Shown piece after piece: positions 1 through 8,438 of a stretch of DNA of 64,000 nt. Origin of the DNA: Natrinema sp. CBA1119 (GTDB lineage: Archaea; Halobacteriota; Halobacteria; Halobacteriales; Natrialbaceae); assembly GCF_002572525.1 (NCBI RefSeq), contig NZ_PDBS01000001.1, forward strand, positions 1,426,001 through 1,490,000, written 5' to 3'. Position 1 is the stretch's first letter. Every line of letters begins with the position of its first letter. The notes below the pieces were generated by a model. The model was not told the DNA's origin. It did no database searches and saw nothing but the letters and a program-made list of their open reading frames with translations. The position numbers were made by a program, and so were the translations under genes.

Positions 1-382
1 CCGGCGTTCCGCGCACCACGCCCGTGAAGTAACAGTGCATCCGGATCGTGTTCTGATCGACCTGTTCGGGGTCGATCTGCCAGGCGACGTCCTCGACGTC
101 GACGTGGACGCCCAGCGCTTCGCTGACCTCCTCGATGGCGATGTCGGTGTAGTCGTCCGCGCCGACGTCGACCCATCGGTTCCCCCGGTAGACCGCACCG
201 CAGCGGGCGCAGACGCGAACGTCGATCCGGTTCGGCGCGTCCACGAAGTCGAAGTCCTCGAAGTAACACGAATCGCAGAGTTCGACCTCCGCGCCGGGCC
301 GCAACGGGCTATTCGCGTCGCTCGCCGACCGCTCGGGCACCGCGTCCCCGCACCGGGGACAGAACGCACGCGACTCACTCAT
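1..382 (-). CDS. NMD3-family protein, N-terminal part (runs off window)
   Basis: Reading leftward from ATG at 382, the protein starts MSESRAFCPRCGDAV and continues to the window edge (about 127 residues). Four Cys pairs are visible: CPRC near residue 8, CDSC near 37, CARC near 57 and a later lone Cys. This is the zinc-ribbon N-terminus typical of archaeal NMD3, the homologue of the eukaryotic 60S subunit export adaptor; its archaeal role is not settled but is thought to be ribosome-related. A TTAA element at 408-411 lies about 27 bases upstream of the ATG, so the transcript is probably leaderless. It is divergent from htpX. The C-terminus is outside the window, so the family call rests on the N-terminal zinc region only. 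Confidence 0.75.
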   Translation of the reverse strand, partial: MSESRAFCPRCGDAVPERSASDANSPLRPGAEVELCDSCYFEDFDFVDAPNRIDVRVCARCGAVYRGNRWVDVGADDYTDIAIEEVSEALGVHVDVEDVAWQIDPEQVDQNTIRMHCYFTGVVRGTP

Positions 383-778
383 TGGCCCCGTTTGGGTGCT
401 CACGGAGTTAAGGGACGCGTTCCGATATTTCGCCGCGGTCGCTCGAGGAGATCCACACGGTTCGCTCGCGGTCTCCGACCGGTTTCGTTCCCCGGCGTTC
501 GTGTCGTTCGACTCGAAACGAAGGGTGGCGGACCGAATCCGTCAGACGCACGTCAGACATCCTCTCAGCTCCCTGTTGTCAGACGTCACCGCGTCACGCG
601 GTCTCCAGCCGAAACGAAGGGGTTGGACGGGTCGATCCGACGGTCGCTGATCGGTCAGCGAACGCGAAACGTATCCTCTCGGTTTGACAGACCCGGTGTC
701 GGCTGCGGTAGTACTATCGCGTTCGTTCTCGAGCCTCTTGTCAAGGCACTTATCTCGCCGGAGCCCCTCATTCAGGGT
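383..778. other. Divergent intergenic region nmd3/htpX
   Basis: This stretch of about 400 bases contains no convincing gene; open frames crossing it lack haloarchaeal acidic composition. It holds the two divergent promoters. A TTAA at 408-411 serves nmd3. An ACTTATC-like box near 748-754 serves htpX, about 27 bases before its ATG. I see no strong inverted repeat in the middle. Confidence 0.6.
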
Positions 779-1669
779 ATGAACTGGCAGGCGGACTGGG
801 GGTTGCGCGCGCGGATGTTCGTGACGATGTTCCTGCTGTTCGCATTGTACATCGTATTCGCCGGCGCGCTCGCCCTCTATATCGGTGGTGGGCTGTGGGT
901 GTTCGCGTTGCTGTTCGCGAGCTTTTCGCTCGTCCAGTACTACTTCAGCGACACGCTCACGCTCAAGAGCATGGGCGCGAAGACGGTCTCGGCCGACGAG
1001 TATCCGCAGCTCCACGCCTCGATCGAACGGCTCTCCCAGCAGGCTGACCTCCCGAAACCGAAGGTGGCGGTCGTCGACTCGAAGGTCCCGAACGCCTTCG
1101 CGACCGGGCGCAACCAGAAAAACGCTGCAGTCTGCGTGACGACCGGGATCATGGACACGCTCGAGCAGGACGAACTCGACGGCGTCCTCGCGCACGAACT
1201 CGCCCACGTCAAGAACCGCGACATGATGGTGATGACCATCGCCTCCTTCCTCTCGACCATCGCGTTCATGATCGTCCGCTGGGGGGCCTTTTTCGGCGGC
1301 GGCCACGGTCGCGGCGGCGGCCGGGAGGGCGGCGGCGGCATCGTCGTCGCCATCCTCGTCTCGCTGGTCGTCTGGATCATCAGCTACCTGCTCATTCGGG
1401 CGCTCTCGCGCTACCGCGAGTACGCCGCCGACCGCGGCGCGGCCGCCATCACCGGGAATCCGTCGGCGCTCGCCTCGGCGCTCCTGAAGATCTCCGGCGA
1501 GATGGACAAGGTCCCGAAAGACGACATGCGCGAGGAGGCCGAGATGAACGCCTTCTTCATCATCCCGATCAAGTCCGGCATCGTCGGCCGGCTCTTCTCG
1601 ACGCACCCGCCGACCGAGCGCCGCGTCGAACAGCTTCGGGACCTCGAGCGCGAAATGCAATCGTTCTAA
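779..1669 (+). CDS. htpX: HtpX-type membrane zinc metalloprotease (M48)
   Basis: The ATG at 779 gives a 296-residue protein starting MNWQADWGLRARMF. The reading frame stays open far upstream, but that part has shadow composition, and a TATA-like box near 748-754 supports 779 as a leaderless start. Two N-terminal membrane segments are followed by the zinc site HELAH at residues 139-143. A glycine-rich loop with a third hydrophobic segment and the downstream motif around RYREYAADRGA (third zinc ligand Glu) complete the M48B pattern. The family degrades damaged membrane proteins. It is followed after 24 bases by pspAB, an arrangement that suggests a shared envelope-stress role. Confidence 0.95.
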   Translation: MNWQADWGLRARMFVTMFLLFALYIVFAGALALYIGGGLWVFALLFASFSLVQYYFSDTLTLKSMGAKTVSADEYPQLHASIERLSQQADLPKPKVAVVDSKVPNAFATGRNQKNAAVCVTTGIMDTLEQDELDGVLAHELAHVKNRDMMVMTIASFLSTIAFMIVRWGAFFGGGHGRGGGREGGGGIVVAILVSLVVWIISYLLIRALSRYREYAADRGAAAITGNPSALASALLKISGEMDKVPKDDMREEAEMNAFFIIPIKSGIVGRLFSTHPPTERRVEQLRDLEREMQSF

Positions 1670-1693
1670 GGAACCGGCCCCGTCACTCCACAC

Positions 1694-2299
1694 ATGGGAC
1701 TGCTGGACGGACTCCGCGCCATCCTCGGCTCGCGCGCCGAGGCCGACGCCGGACGCGACGCCGACCCCGACGACCTCTTCGGCATGAGCACCGCCTACCT
1801 CACGATGCAAGCCGACCTGGGCTACGAGTCGCTGGACGTCGGCGCGCTCTGTTTCTCTGACGTCGACTCGAGCGACTTCCGGGACGCCGTCGACGAGGTC
1901 GAAGCGATCCTCGAGGCCGGGCAGGAGGAGACCGGCACCAAGTTCTCGGTTACCAGCGACGATCACGGCTATCACTGGGTGGTCCTCGCGGACGACGATC
2001 CGGAGGATCTCATCACGAGCATGCACTTCGCCGCGGACACGTTTATCGAGCACGGCTACGGTTCGCGGCTGTTGGCGGCGGTGTTTGCGTACGAAGACCG
2101 CGACGGAACCGCCTACTGGATCTACTCCTTCCGTCGCGGGCGCTTCTATCCCTTCGTCCCGCGCGACGGTCGAGAGCGCGACTCGAGCGCGGAGTTCACC
2201 CTCGAGTCGGCGTTAGACGGGGAACTCGAGATCGAGCGCGAGAAGGACTACTGGTATCCGCTCTGGCCCAGCGAAGGCGGAACGCATCCCTGGGAATGA
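1694..2299 (+). CDS. pspAB: PspA-associated protein PspAB-like
   Basis: This 201-residue soluble acidic protein starts MGLLDGLRAILGSRAE. It has an alpha/beta body and no membrane segment or metal motif. I recognise it as the PspAB-type protein that often follows htpX in haloarchaea and actinobacteria and is linked by name to the PspA membrane-stress system. The molecular activity is unknown. The 24-base spacing after htpX implies co-transcription. Family assignment is from memory of sequence pattern and synteny, not a search. Confidence 0.75.
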   Translation: MGLLDGLRAILGSRAEADAGRDADPDDLFGMSTAYLTMQADLGYESLDVGALCFSDVDSSDFRDAVDEVEAILEAGQEETGTKFSVTSDDHGYHWVVLADDDPEDLITSMHFAADTFIEHGYGSRLLAAVFAYEDRDGTAYWIYSFRRGRFYPFVPRDGRERDSSAEFTLESALDGELEIEREKDYWYPLWPSEGGTHPWE

Positions 2300-3013
2300 G
2301 CGGAGCGGACCCATGACGACCTGTACCGCCGTTCTGGCGGTGTCGTCCGTTTTACTGTCGCTTCGTAATTTGGTTTTCGTCGCTCCGTTCGACGAACTTC
2401 CAAACTGTGTAGGAGTCACCGGTATTGCAGTTCCCCGGGTAGACAGAAGTACGCGACAGGAAGCCACATCATCACAACTGCGCCATACACCAGTTGCTTT
2501 CTCTTCCTGTCGCTCCCCTCTCTCACCGACGAGCCGTCGGCTCGGTACTAGAATCACCGTTAGTTTCGTTACTTGAACGTGCTGTAAAACGGCCGTCCAA
2601 TCCAGTTGTATACGTACCTTTTGCTGCGGGTTGCTGAGAAATCGGATATTTCTCGCATCACAAAACGGCGGAGCCATTTTGAACGATCTCGTTCGCTTCG
2701 CTCACTCGAACCACTCGCAAAAATCTACGCTAAAAAGGCCGCCTTCGCGGGCTTCGCCCGCTTCGGCGGTGTCGTTCGAAAGCGCGCTGAGCGCTTTCGT
2801 GATCTTCAAAAGAGCGCAAAGCGCTCTTTTGGACCTCGCCGAGCGAAGCTCGGCTCAGTGACGAGAGAGCCTCGCTCTCTCGTAGCAAACTACTCACTTC
2901 GTTCGCAGATGCTCGTCGCGGTAAGTCCTTGGGCTCTACTGATCTCGCGTCCTCCCGGACAACGCCAGTGCATCCACCCACTGTTATAGCGGTTCGGTCG
3001 GTATCCGCATGCA
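2300..3013. other. Long intergenic region with hairpin array
   Basis: About 700 bases lie between pspAB and the beta-propeller gene with no credible coding region; open frames across it are Arg/Ser-rich shadows. The right half is dominated by consecutive perfect hairpins, listed separately. The tail (2900-3000) has no recognisable gene. Confidence 0.6.
2747..2883. repeat. Array of five consecutive perfect hairpins
   Basis: Perfect inverted repeats follow one another: 2747-2761 (5-bp stem, 5-nt loop), 2777-2799 (9-bp stem, 5-nt loop), 2808-2830 (10-bp stem, 3-nt loop), 2839-2853 (6-bp stem, GAA loop) and 2861-2883 (10-bp stem, CTC loop). No reading frame explains the symmetry. The style matches palindromes at 23411-23429, 49083-49101 and 58730-58838. 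Confidence 0.85.
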
Positions 3014-4201
3014 GTGACCGACTGGAACCAGTACAAGGGGGATCCGCACAACTCGGGGCTCCGGCGCGACCTCGAGGGGCCGTCTTACCCCGCGGAGGCG
3101 TGGACGGCCGATCTCACCGGGTCGCCGGGCTCGCCGGTGCTCGATCGCGACACCGTCTACGTCGGAACGACCGGCGGGAACTGCTATGCGCTCGAGCGGG
3201 CGACGGGTCGCCGTCGCTGGGTGTTCGAGACGGCGGCAGCGACCGACGCGACACCGGTCGTCACCCGCGATCGACTCTTCGTGGGAACGGCCGACAGGGC
3301 CATCGCCGCGCTCGATCCCGCCACTGGCGAGGAAGAGTGGCGGTCCGAGTTACCGAGCCCGCTCGAGACCGCGCTCGCGCTCTCCGACGGTCGGCTCTAC
3401 GCCGGCCACGAAACTGGAATGACCGCACTCGAGGTCGAGACTGGGACGGACCTGTGGACCCACGAGACCGAGTCGGCCGCGGTCGGCTATCCAGCGATTG
3501 CCGACGGGCGGGACGTGGATCAGCGGCGATCACCGCAGAACCCGCTCTCGGAGCCGGACGATCCGGCCCTGCTCGAGAACGAACGGATGCGAGAGCCGGA
3601 GCAGCCGTGGACGGACGAGCGGGTGTTCGCCGCGACCGCGGACGGGACGGTGCTCGCGCTCGAAGTCGAAACGGGCGACGAAGTCTGGACGACGCCGATC
3701 GGTGGGGCGGTCGCGGCCGGACCGACGGTCGCCGAGAGTCGGGTGTACGTCGCCGACGGCGCCGGGACGATGCTCGCGCTGGACGCCGCCACCGGCCAGT
3801 CGTGGTTCACGTACGAGATCCGAGACGGGTTCACCACCTCCCCGACCGTGCTCGCGGACGCGGAGACGACGTTCGCCGGGGCCGCGGACGGCTACGTCCA
3901 CGTCACCGACACGACCGTCGGCCGGCGCAAACTGCGCGGCTGGCTGTTCTCGCGGAAGGGAATCGAACTCGACGGCCCCGTCCGTTCGTGCCCCGTCGTC
4001 GTCGGGGACATCCTCTGCGTCGGCGACGCCAGCGGCTCCCTCTACGGGATCGACGTCGACGACTCCGAGCCCCGCTGGCACGTCGCGCTCGACGACGCCG
4101 TCACCGGCACGCCTGCGGTCGCTCCCGGCCGGTTGTACGTCGGCTGTGACGACGGGCAACTCTCCAGCCTCGAGTGGGACGCAGACGAACCCAGGTTTTG
4201 A
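3014..4201 (+). CDS. PQQ-binding-like beta-propeller repeat protein
   Basis: The GTG at 3014 starts a 395-residue protein (MTDWNQYKGDPHNSG). It consists of repeated blades of the form 'VYVGTTGG..YALE..TG...W', for example near residues 55-75, 95-115, 135-150 and 210-235, and again near the C-terminus. This is the PQQ-like/WD40-like propeller fold used in BamB and quinoprotein dehydrogenases. There is no signal peptide, so the protein looks cytoplasmic, and no catalytic residues can be assigned. A scaffold or sensor role is possible. An ATG at 3009 is out of frame, so the GTG is the likely start. The neighbours (hairpin spacer, radA) give no functional clue. Confidence 0.85.
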   Translation: MTDWNQYKGDPHNSGLRRDLEGPSYPAEAWTADLTGSPGSPVLDRDTVYVGTTGGNCYALERATGRRRWVFETAAATDATPVVTRDRLFVGTADRAIAALDPATGEEEWRSELPSPLETALALSDGRLYAGHETGMTALEVETGTDLWTHETESAAVGYPAIADGRDVDQRRSPQNPLSEPDDPALLENERMREPEQPWTDERVFAATADGTVLALEVETGDEVWTTPIGGAVAAGPTVAESRVYVADGAGTMLALDAATGQSWFTYEIRDGFTTSPTVLADAETTFAGAADGYVHVTDTTVGRRKLRGWLFSRKGIELDGPVRSCPVVVGDILCVGDASGSLYGIDVDDSEPRWHVALDDAVTGTPAVAPGRLYVGCDDGQLSSLEWDADEPRF

Positions 4202-4343
4202 ACCGCGGTCGCAGTTCGTTGGCGGTCGCAGTTCGTCGTTCGGCTCCGCCGGCGCGCGCCTTTTCTTCTAAATCCGTCGCTTTCGTGTCGAACCACCTCG
4301 TCGCCCTCCCTCACTTTCACTTCCACTCTCCTGTTAACGAGGG

Positions 4344-4349
4344 TTTATG
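4344..4349 (+). promoter_or_regulatory. TATA box of radA (leaderless)
   Basis: TTTATG at 4344-4349 is centred about 27 bases before the ATG at 4374, the spacing expected between an archaeal TATA box and the transcription start. It supports 4374 over the longer in-frame ATG at 4347, which would fall inside the box. Confidence 0.6.
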
Positions 4350-4373
4350 ATGGGTCCGGCACAACGAGGGAGT

Positions 4374-5405
4374 ATGCCCGAAGCAGATCTCGAGGAACTT
4401 CCCGGCGTTGGACCGGCAACCGCGGACAAACTTCACGATTCAGGGTTCGACTCCTATCAGAGCCTCGCCGTCGCCGCGCCGTCTGAGCTCTCGAACTCGG
4501 CCGACGTCGGCGAGTCCACCGCCGCGGACATCGTCAGTGCGGCCCGCGACGCCGCCGACATCGGCGGCTTCGAAACCGGCTCGACGGTGCTCGAGCGACG
4601 AAACGAGATCGGTAAACTGAGCTGGCACAACGACGAGGTCGACGACCTGCTCGGCGGCGGGATCGAGACTCAATCGATCACCGAAGTCTACGGCGAGTTC
4701 GGTGCCGGCAAGTCCCAGGTCACACACCAGATGGCCGTCAACGTCCAGCTTCCGAAGGAGGTCGGCGGCCTCCACGGCTGTGCGATCTTCGTAGACAGCG
4801 AGGACACGTTCCGTCCCGAGCGGATCGACGACATGGTCCGCGGACTGCCGGACGAAGCCATCAACGCGACGCTCGAAGACCGCGAGATCGAGGGGACGGC
4901 CGACGACGAGGCAGCGATGGACGCGCTCATCGAGGATGTCCTCGAGAAGATTCACGTCGCGAAGGCGTTCAACTCCAACCACCAGATGCTGCTCGCCGAG
5001 AAGGCAAAGGAACTCGCCAGCGAACACGAGGATTCGGAGTACCCCGTCCGGCTGCTCTGTATCGACTCGCTGACCGCTCACTTCCGCGCGGAGTACGTCG
5101 GCCGCGGTGAACTCGCGAACCGCCAGCAGAAGCTCAACAAGCACCTTCACGACATCGACAAGGTCGGCAACCTCTACAATTGCGCCGTCATCGTCACGAA
5201 CCAGGTTGCGTCGAATCCCGACTCGTTCTTCGGCGACCCGACCCAGCCCATCGGTGGCAACATCCTCGGCCACAAGTCTACCTTCCGGATCTACCTCCGC
5301 AAGTCCAAGGGCGACAAGCGGATCGTCCGACTGGTCGACGCGCCGAACCTCGCCGACGGTGAGGCCGTCATGCGCGTGCAGGACGGCGGCCTGAAGCCGG
5401 AATAA
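4374..5405 (+). CDS. radA: DNA repair and recombination protein RadA
   Basis: The 343-residue archaeal RecA/Rad51 recombinase forms filaments on single-stranded DNA and catalyses strand exchange. An N-terminal helix-hairpin-helix region (residues 1-65, [12 protein letters not shown]) is followed by Walker A GEFGAGKS at 107-114 and Walker B LLCID at 227-231. Loop 2, with NQVASNPD, and the C-terminal polymerisation face are present. An acidic insertion near residues 165-190 is typical of haloarchaea. No intein interrupts the gene. It stands alone, with its own TATA box. Confidence 0.98.
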   Translation: MPEADLEELPGVGPATADKLHDSGFDSYQSLAVAAPSELSNSADVGESTAADIVSAARDAADIGGFETGSTVLERRNEIGKLSWHNDEVDDLLGGGIETQSITEVYGEFGAGKSQVTHQMAVNVQLPKEVGGLHGCAIFVDSEDTFRPERIDDMVRGLPDEAINATLEDREIEGTADDEAAMDALIEDVLEKIHVAKAFNSNHQMLLAEKAKELASEHEDSEYPVRLLCIDSLTAHFRAEYVGRGELANRQQKLNKHLHDIDKVGNLYNCAVIVTNQVASNPDSFFGDPTQPIGGNILGHKSTFRIYLRKSKGDKRIVRLVDAPNLADGEAVMRVQDGGLKPE

Positions 5406-5622
5406 CCGGATAGAGAGAGCGAGCTTTTCGTCGTTCGCGTGATTTTTCAACCGGCCAGTCGTCTGAGCGAGACATTCGTCCGATCGACGGACAGAGCGAC
5501 GTCTCTCGCGGCGATGACTCGCTCGAGACCGGGACTATCGACTCTACTCCTGTGACCCGTCCGGTGACCGCTCAGTAGAACCGAATCTGTGTCGCACCGA
5601 GAACGGCGCTTGAAAAGCAGCG

Positions 5623-6042
5623 TTACTCTTCGGTCGTCGTCTTGTCGACATCGAGTTCGCCCTGATGGATCTCTGCGCCGTCCTGTGCAACCTTCTCGGC
5701 CAGCACTGCGCACTTGACTCGCATCGGGGAGATGTCGACGCCGAGCATGTCGATCACGTCGTCGCGATCCATCTCGTGTAGTTCCGCCAGACTCTTTCCG
5801 GCGAGTTCGCCCGAGAGCATGCTGGCGGAGGCCTGACTGATCGCACAGCCGTCGCCGGAGAAGGCAACCCGCTTGATCGTCTCGTCGTCGTCCTCGAGCG
5901 TGACGTCCATGCGAATCTCGTCGCCACACATTGGGTTCTCGCCGACGTGGGTGAACGTCGGATCCTCGAGCCGCCCGTAGTTACGGGGGTTCTTGTAGTG
6001 GTCGAGGATCTGCTGTCGGTACATATCGGAGCCCAGTCCCAT
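5623..6042 (-). CDS. sufU: SufU/IscU-type Fe-S cluster assembly protein
   Basis: The 139-residue protein starts MGLGSDMYRQQILDHYKNPRN, the conserved N-terminus of the U-type family. The metal/cluster ligands are C39, D41, C66 and C111, and the inserted segment between C66 and C111 (ELAGKSLAELHEM) is typical of SufU. In Gram-positive bacteria SufU accepts sulfur from SufS via zinc; the haloarchaeal role as scaffold or sulfur acceptor is inferred. A TTTTACAG box near 6070-6077 fits a leaderless start at 6042. The partner cysteine desulfurase lies upstream on the same strand (6825-8072), separated by a response regulator gene with its own promoter. Confidence 0.93.
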   Translation of the reverse strand: MGLGSDMYRQQILDHYKNPRNYGRLEDPTFTHVGENPMCGDEIRMDVTLEDDDETIKRVAFSGDGCAISQASASMLSGELAGKSLAELHEMDRDDVIDMLGVDISPMRVKCAVLAEKVAQDGAEIHQGELDVDKTTTEE

Positions 6043-6204
6043 CGTTGGATACGGATAGGCCAGTGCGCTGTAAAAGGGTTCCGGGGCCGAAACGGCCGGT
6101 CACGCCTCGACTCGGGGGGTACGGCCGCCCGTTCAAGTCGTGTCGAGAACTACCGCGAGCCGGTCGCGCGAATCGACGACGCAGACGCTGAACCGTTCGT
6201 GGCT

Positions 6205-6250
6205 CCGACCCCGTCTCGACCGATCGCCGGATCGGTCGAGACGGGGTCGG
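6205..6250 (-). terminator. Perfect 21-bp stem-loop after response regulator
   Basis: The arms 6205-6225 and 6230-6250 are perfectly complementary over 21 bp with a GCCG tetraloop. The structure begins 8 bases beyond the stop codon of the response regulator (6258, minus strand). No T-run follows, so it may act as a 3'-end stabiliser or processing signal rather than an intrinsic terminator. Confidence 0.7.
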
Positions 6251-6257
6251 TGTGGAG

Positions 6258-6707
6258 TCACTGTGATGACTTCTCGACGATTGCGAACCAAAAGTCCTCG
6301 ATCGATTGCACGAACTCGACGAAGTCCTCCGGTTCGACCGGTTTCTGTATGTACGTGTCCGCCTCGAGCCCGTGGGACTGGACGATCTGCTCTCCGGCGT
6401 CCGAACTCGTGAGCACGACGACCGCGATATCGTTCAGCGGTTCGTTTTTCAGCTCCGAGAGGACATCGACCCCGCTCTTTCCGGGTAACTGGGGCTCGAG
6501 CAGGACGATATCCGGCTGCGGTTCGCTCGAGTACTCGCCGCGCTGGTGGACGAAATCGAGCGCTGACTGCCCGTCGGAGACGGTATGGACGGTGTTCAGG
6601 AGATTCGCGTCTTTGAAGTTTTCCTCGAAGAGACGACTATCGCCAGGGTTCGGCTCGACCAGCAGAATATCGATCGGCTCGTTCGATTGCTCGGCTTCCG
6701 TGGCCAT
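6258..6707 (-). CDS. Response regulator receiver protein, phospho-acceptor Asp replaced by Glu
   Basis: This 149-residue single receiver domain resembles the haloarchaeal family with motif ILLVEDNPGD and phospho-acceptor LLDLNLP. Here the first motif reads LLVEPNPGD (E18-P19), and the acceptor position is Glu (E71, in VLLEPQLPG). T100 and K122 (VVLTSSD, IQKPVEP) are kept. There is no output domain. Loss of the acceptor Asp means it cannot be phosphorylated normally; Glu may mimic the active state. A TTTTTTATC box at about 6728-6737 (minus) lies about 27 bases before the ATG, so it has its own promoter between sufS and sufU. Its partner is unknown. Confidence 0.9.
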   Translation of the reverse strand: MATEAEQSNEPIDILLVEPNPGDSRLFEENFKDANLLNTVHTVSDGQSALDFVHQRGEYSSEPQPDIVLLEPQLPGKSGVDVLSELKNEPLNDIAVVVLTSSDAGEQIVQSHGLEADTYIQKPVEPEDFVEFVQSIEDFWFAIVEKSSQ

Positions 6708-6824
6708 TTACACCACGTTTCGTGTACGCCGATAAAAAATCGAGGGTGCCTGTACTGAACAGTCCCTTCTGTTGTCCGTTGTCTCAGAACCGTTCTCGAC
6801 AGTTCCTCGAGTGTCAGTGTTCGC

Positions 6825-8072
6825 TTACGTGAACAGCTGACGTGCGTCGTCAATGGCGTCGACCAACTTGTCGACTTCGTCCCTCGTGTTGTAGACGTAG
6901 AACGAGGCTCGAGCGGACGCCGCGACCCCCAACTTGTCGTGCAGCGGCTGGGTACAGTGGTCGCCGGCGCGGATCGCGACCGCGTGGTCGTTCATGATCG
7001 AGGCCAGATCGTGGGCGTGGACGCTCTCGAGGTTGAAGCCGACGAGGCCGCCGCGCTCCGGGCCGGGTTCGGGGCCGTAGATCTCTACGCCCGGCTCCGC
7101 GGCGAGTTGCTCATAGGCGTAGCGGGCCAGCTCCTCCTCGTGGGCCTCGATGCGCTCCATGCCGAGTTCCTCGAGCCAGTCGATCGCAGCGACGAGGCCG
7201 ACGGCCTCGGCGATGGGCGGCGTGCCGGGTTCGAACTTCCAGGGGAGGTCGTCCCAGGTGGAGTCATCGAAGGTGACCTTGCGGATCATGCCGCCGCCGT
7301 AGAGGTAGGGTTCCATCGCCTCGAGGAGCTCTTTTTTGCCGTAGAGGACGCCGATACCGGTGGGGCCGGCCATCTTGTGGCCGGAGAAGGCGTAGAAGTC
7401 GGCGTCGATGGCCTCGACGTCGACGGGGCGGTTGGGGACGGCCTGCGCGCCGTCGATGAAGGCGAGCGCATCGTGGTCGTGGGCGATATCGACCAGTTCG
7501 GAGACGGGGTTGACGGTGCCGAGCGTGTTCGAGACGTGGACCGCCGAAAGCATCGCGGTGTCGTCCGTAATGAGCTCGCGGGCGTGGTCCATGTCGAGAG
7601 TGCCGTCGTCCGTAATTCGGATGTATTTGACGTCGGCACCGGTGCGCTTGCCGATCTGTTGCCACGTGACCAGCGAGGCGTGGTGTTCCATCTCGGTCAG
7701 CACGATCTCGTCGCCGGGGCCGAGTTCGTTCAGGCCCCACGAGTAGGCGACCAGGTTCTCGGCTTCGGTCGTGTGCTTCGTGAAGATCACTTCCTCGCGG
7801 CCGCCGCTCGCGCCGATGAAGTCGGCGACGCGGTCGTGGGCCTCCTCGTAGAGAGTCGATGCCTCCTGACTCAGGTGGTGGATCCCGCGGTGGACGTTGG
7901 CGTTGGATTCACGATAGTAGTCGCTCATCGCGTCGACGACCGGATCGGGCGTCTGGGTCGTCCCCGCGTTGTCGAGATAGACGAGTTGCTCGCCGTTGAA
8001 CTCCCGCTGGAGGATCGGGAACTCCTCCCGGATCGCCTCGGAATCGAGCGCGTCGAGGTTCTGTTGACTCAT
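6825..8072 (-). CDS. sufS: Cysteine desulfurase SufS
   Basis: This 415-residue group II PLP-dependent cysteine desulfurase takes sulfur from L-cysteine as an enzyme persulfide for Fe-S assembly. The PLP lysine is K233 in FSGHKMAGPTG, the PLP-contacting His is in TEMEHHASL near residue 130, and the catalytic Cys is C373 in RAGDHCTQPLH. An Ala-rich C-terminal segment ends at residue 415. A TTTTGTATG box near 8093-8101 (minus) is about 27 bases upstream of the ATG at 8072. It probably delivers sulfur to the SufU encoded at 5623-6042. Confidence 0.96.
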   Translation of the reverse strand: MSQQNLDALDSEAIREEFPILQREFNGEQLVYLDNAGTTQTPDPVVDAMSDYYRESNANVHRGIHHLSQEASTLYEEAHDRVADFIGASGGREEVIFTKHTTEAENLVAYSWGLNELGPGDEIVLTEMEHHASLVTWQQIGKRTGADVKYIRITDDGTLDMDHARELITDDTAMLSAVHVSNTLGTVNPVSELVDIAHDHDALAFIDGAQAVPNRPVDVEAIDADFYAFSGHKMAGPTGIGVLYGKKELLEAMEPYLYGGGMIRKVTFDDSTWDDLPWKFEPGTPPIAEAVGLVAAIDWLEELGMERIEAHEEELARYAYEQLAAEPGVEIYGPEPGPERGGLVGFNLESVHAHDLASIMNDHAVAIRAGDHCTQPLHDKLGVAASARASFYVYNTRDEVDKLVDAIDDARQLFT

Positions 8073-8438
8073 TGGTGACTAGGACGGACTACATACAAAA
8101 CACTCCTTCGGTCCGGCCGTGGCCGGTATTTCCGGTATCGCTTCGAACCGGCCTGTATTGCCTGTTCGGACCGGACGGAGCGCTGGCTCGGGTCCGAAAT
8201 CCAGTGGTGACGTGTCGATCGGATGGGGGGACGGAACGGTAAGTGGAGTGGGAAGGAGGGGAGGGAGATGGGGTGGAGACGGGGCCAGGAGGTGAACGGC
8301 AGGGGGGAGTGGTGGGGGAACCCTGGTGGGTGCCCCTGCCGCAATAGTCGTTTGGAGTGCTTCCCGCAAACCGGTATCCCCAAACCATGTTGGTGTCGAG
8401 GAGGAGAGAATAGCGATGGGATCAGCGTGTCAATCGTG
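8073..8438. other. Intergenic region with G-rich tract
   Basis: About 366 bases have no credible gene. The sufS promoter sits at its left end. From about 8224 to 8335 the plus strand is almost all purine with many runs of three or more G. A canonical four-run quadruplex pattern is at 8250-8273: GGG, GGGG, GGG, GGGG with loops of 1-5 bases. Confidence 0.65.

Noticed and set aside
35-778. N-terminal extension of the htpX frame
   Set aside because: The extension overlaps nmd3 and has shadow composition; the TATA-like element near 750 supports the start at 779.
542-2053. Long minus-strand frame across htpX and pspAB
   Set aside because: It is the reverse shadow of two well-supported genes and its composition (Arg/Val/Gly/Asp runs) matches codon-shadow artefacts.
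2606-2989. Plus-strand frame through the hairpin array
   Set aside because: Its sequence is dictated by the palindromes and is basic and repetitive, unlike proteins of this organism.
2900-2990. tRNA-like string after the hairpin array
   Set aside because: I could not form an acceptor stem, T arm and anticodon loop from it.
4374-5405. Possible intein in radA
   Set aside because: The 343-residue length is normal and the Walker region is continuous.
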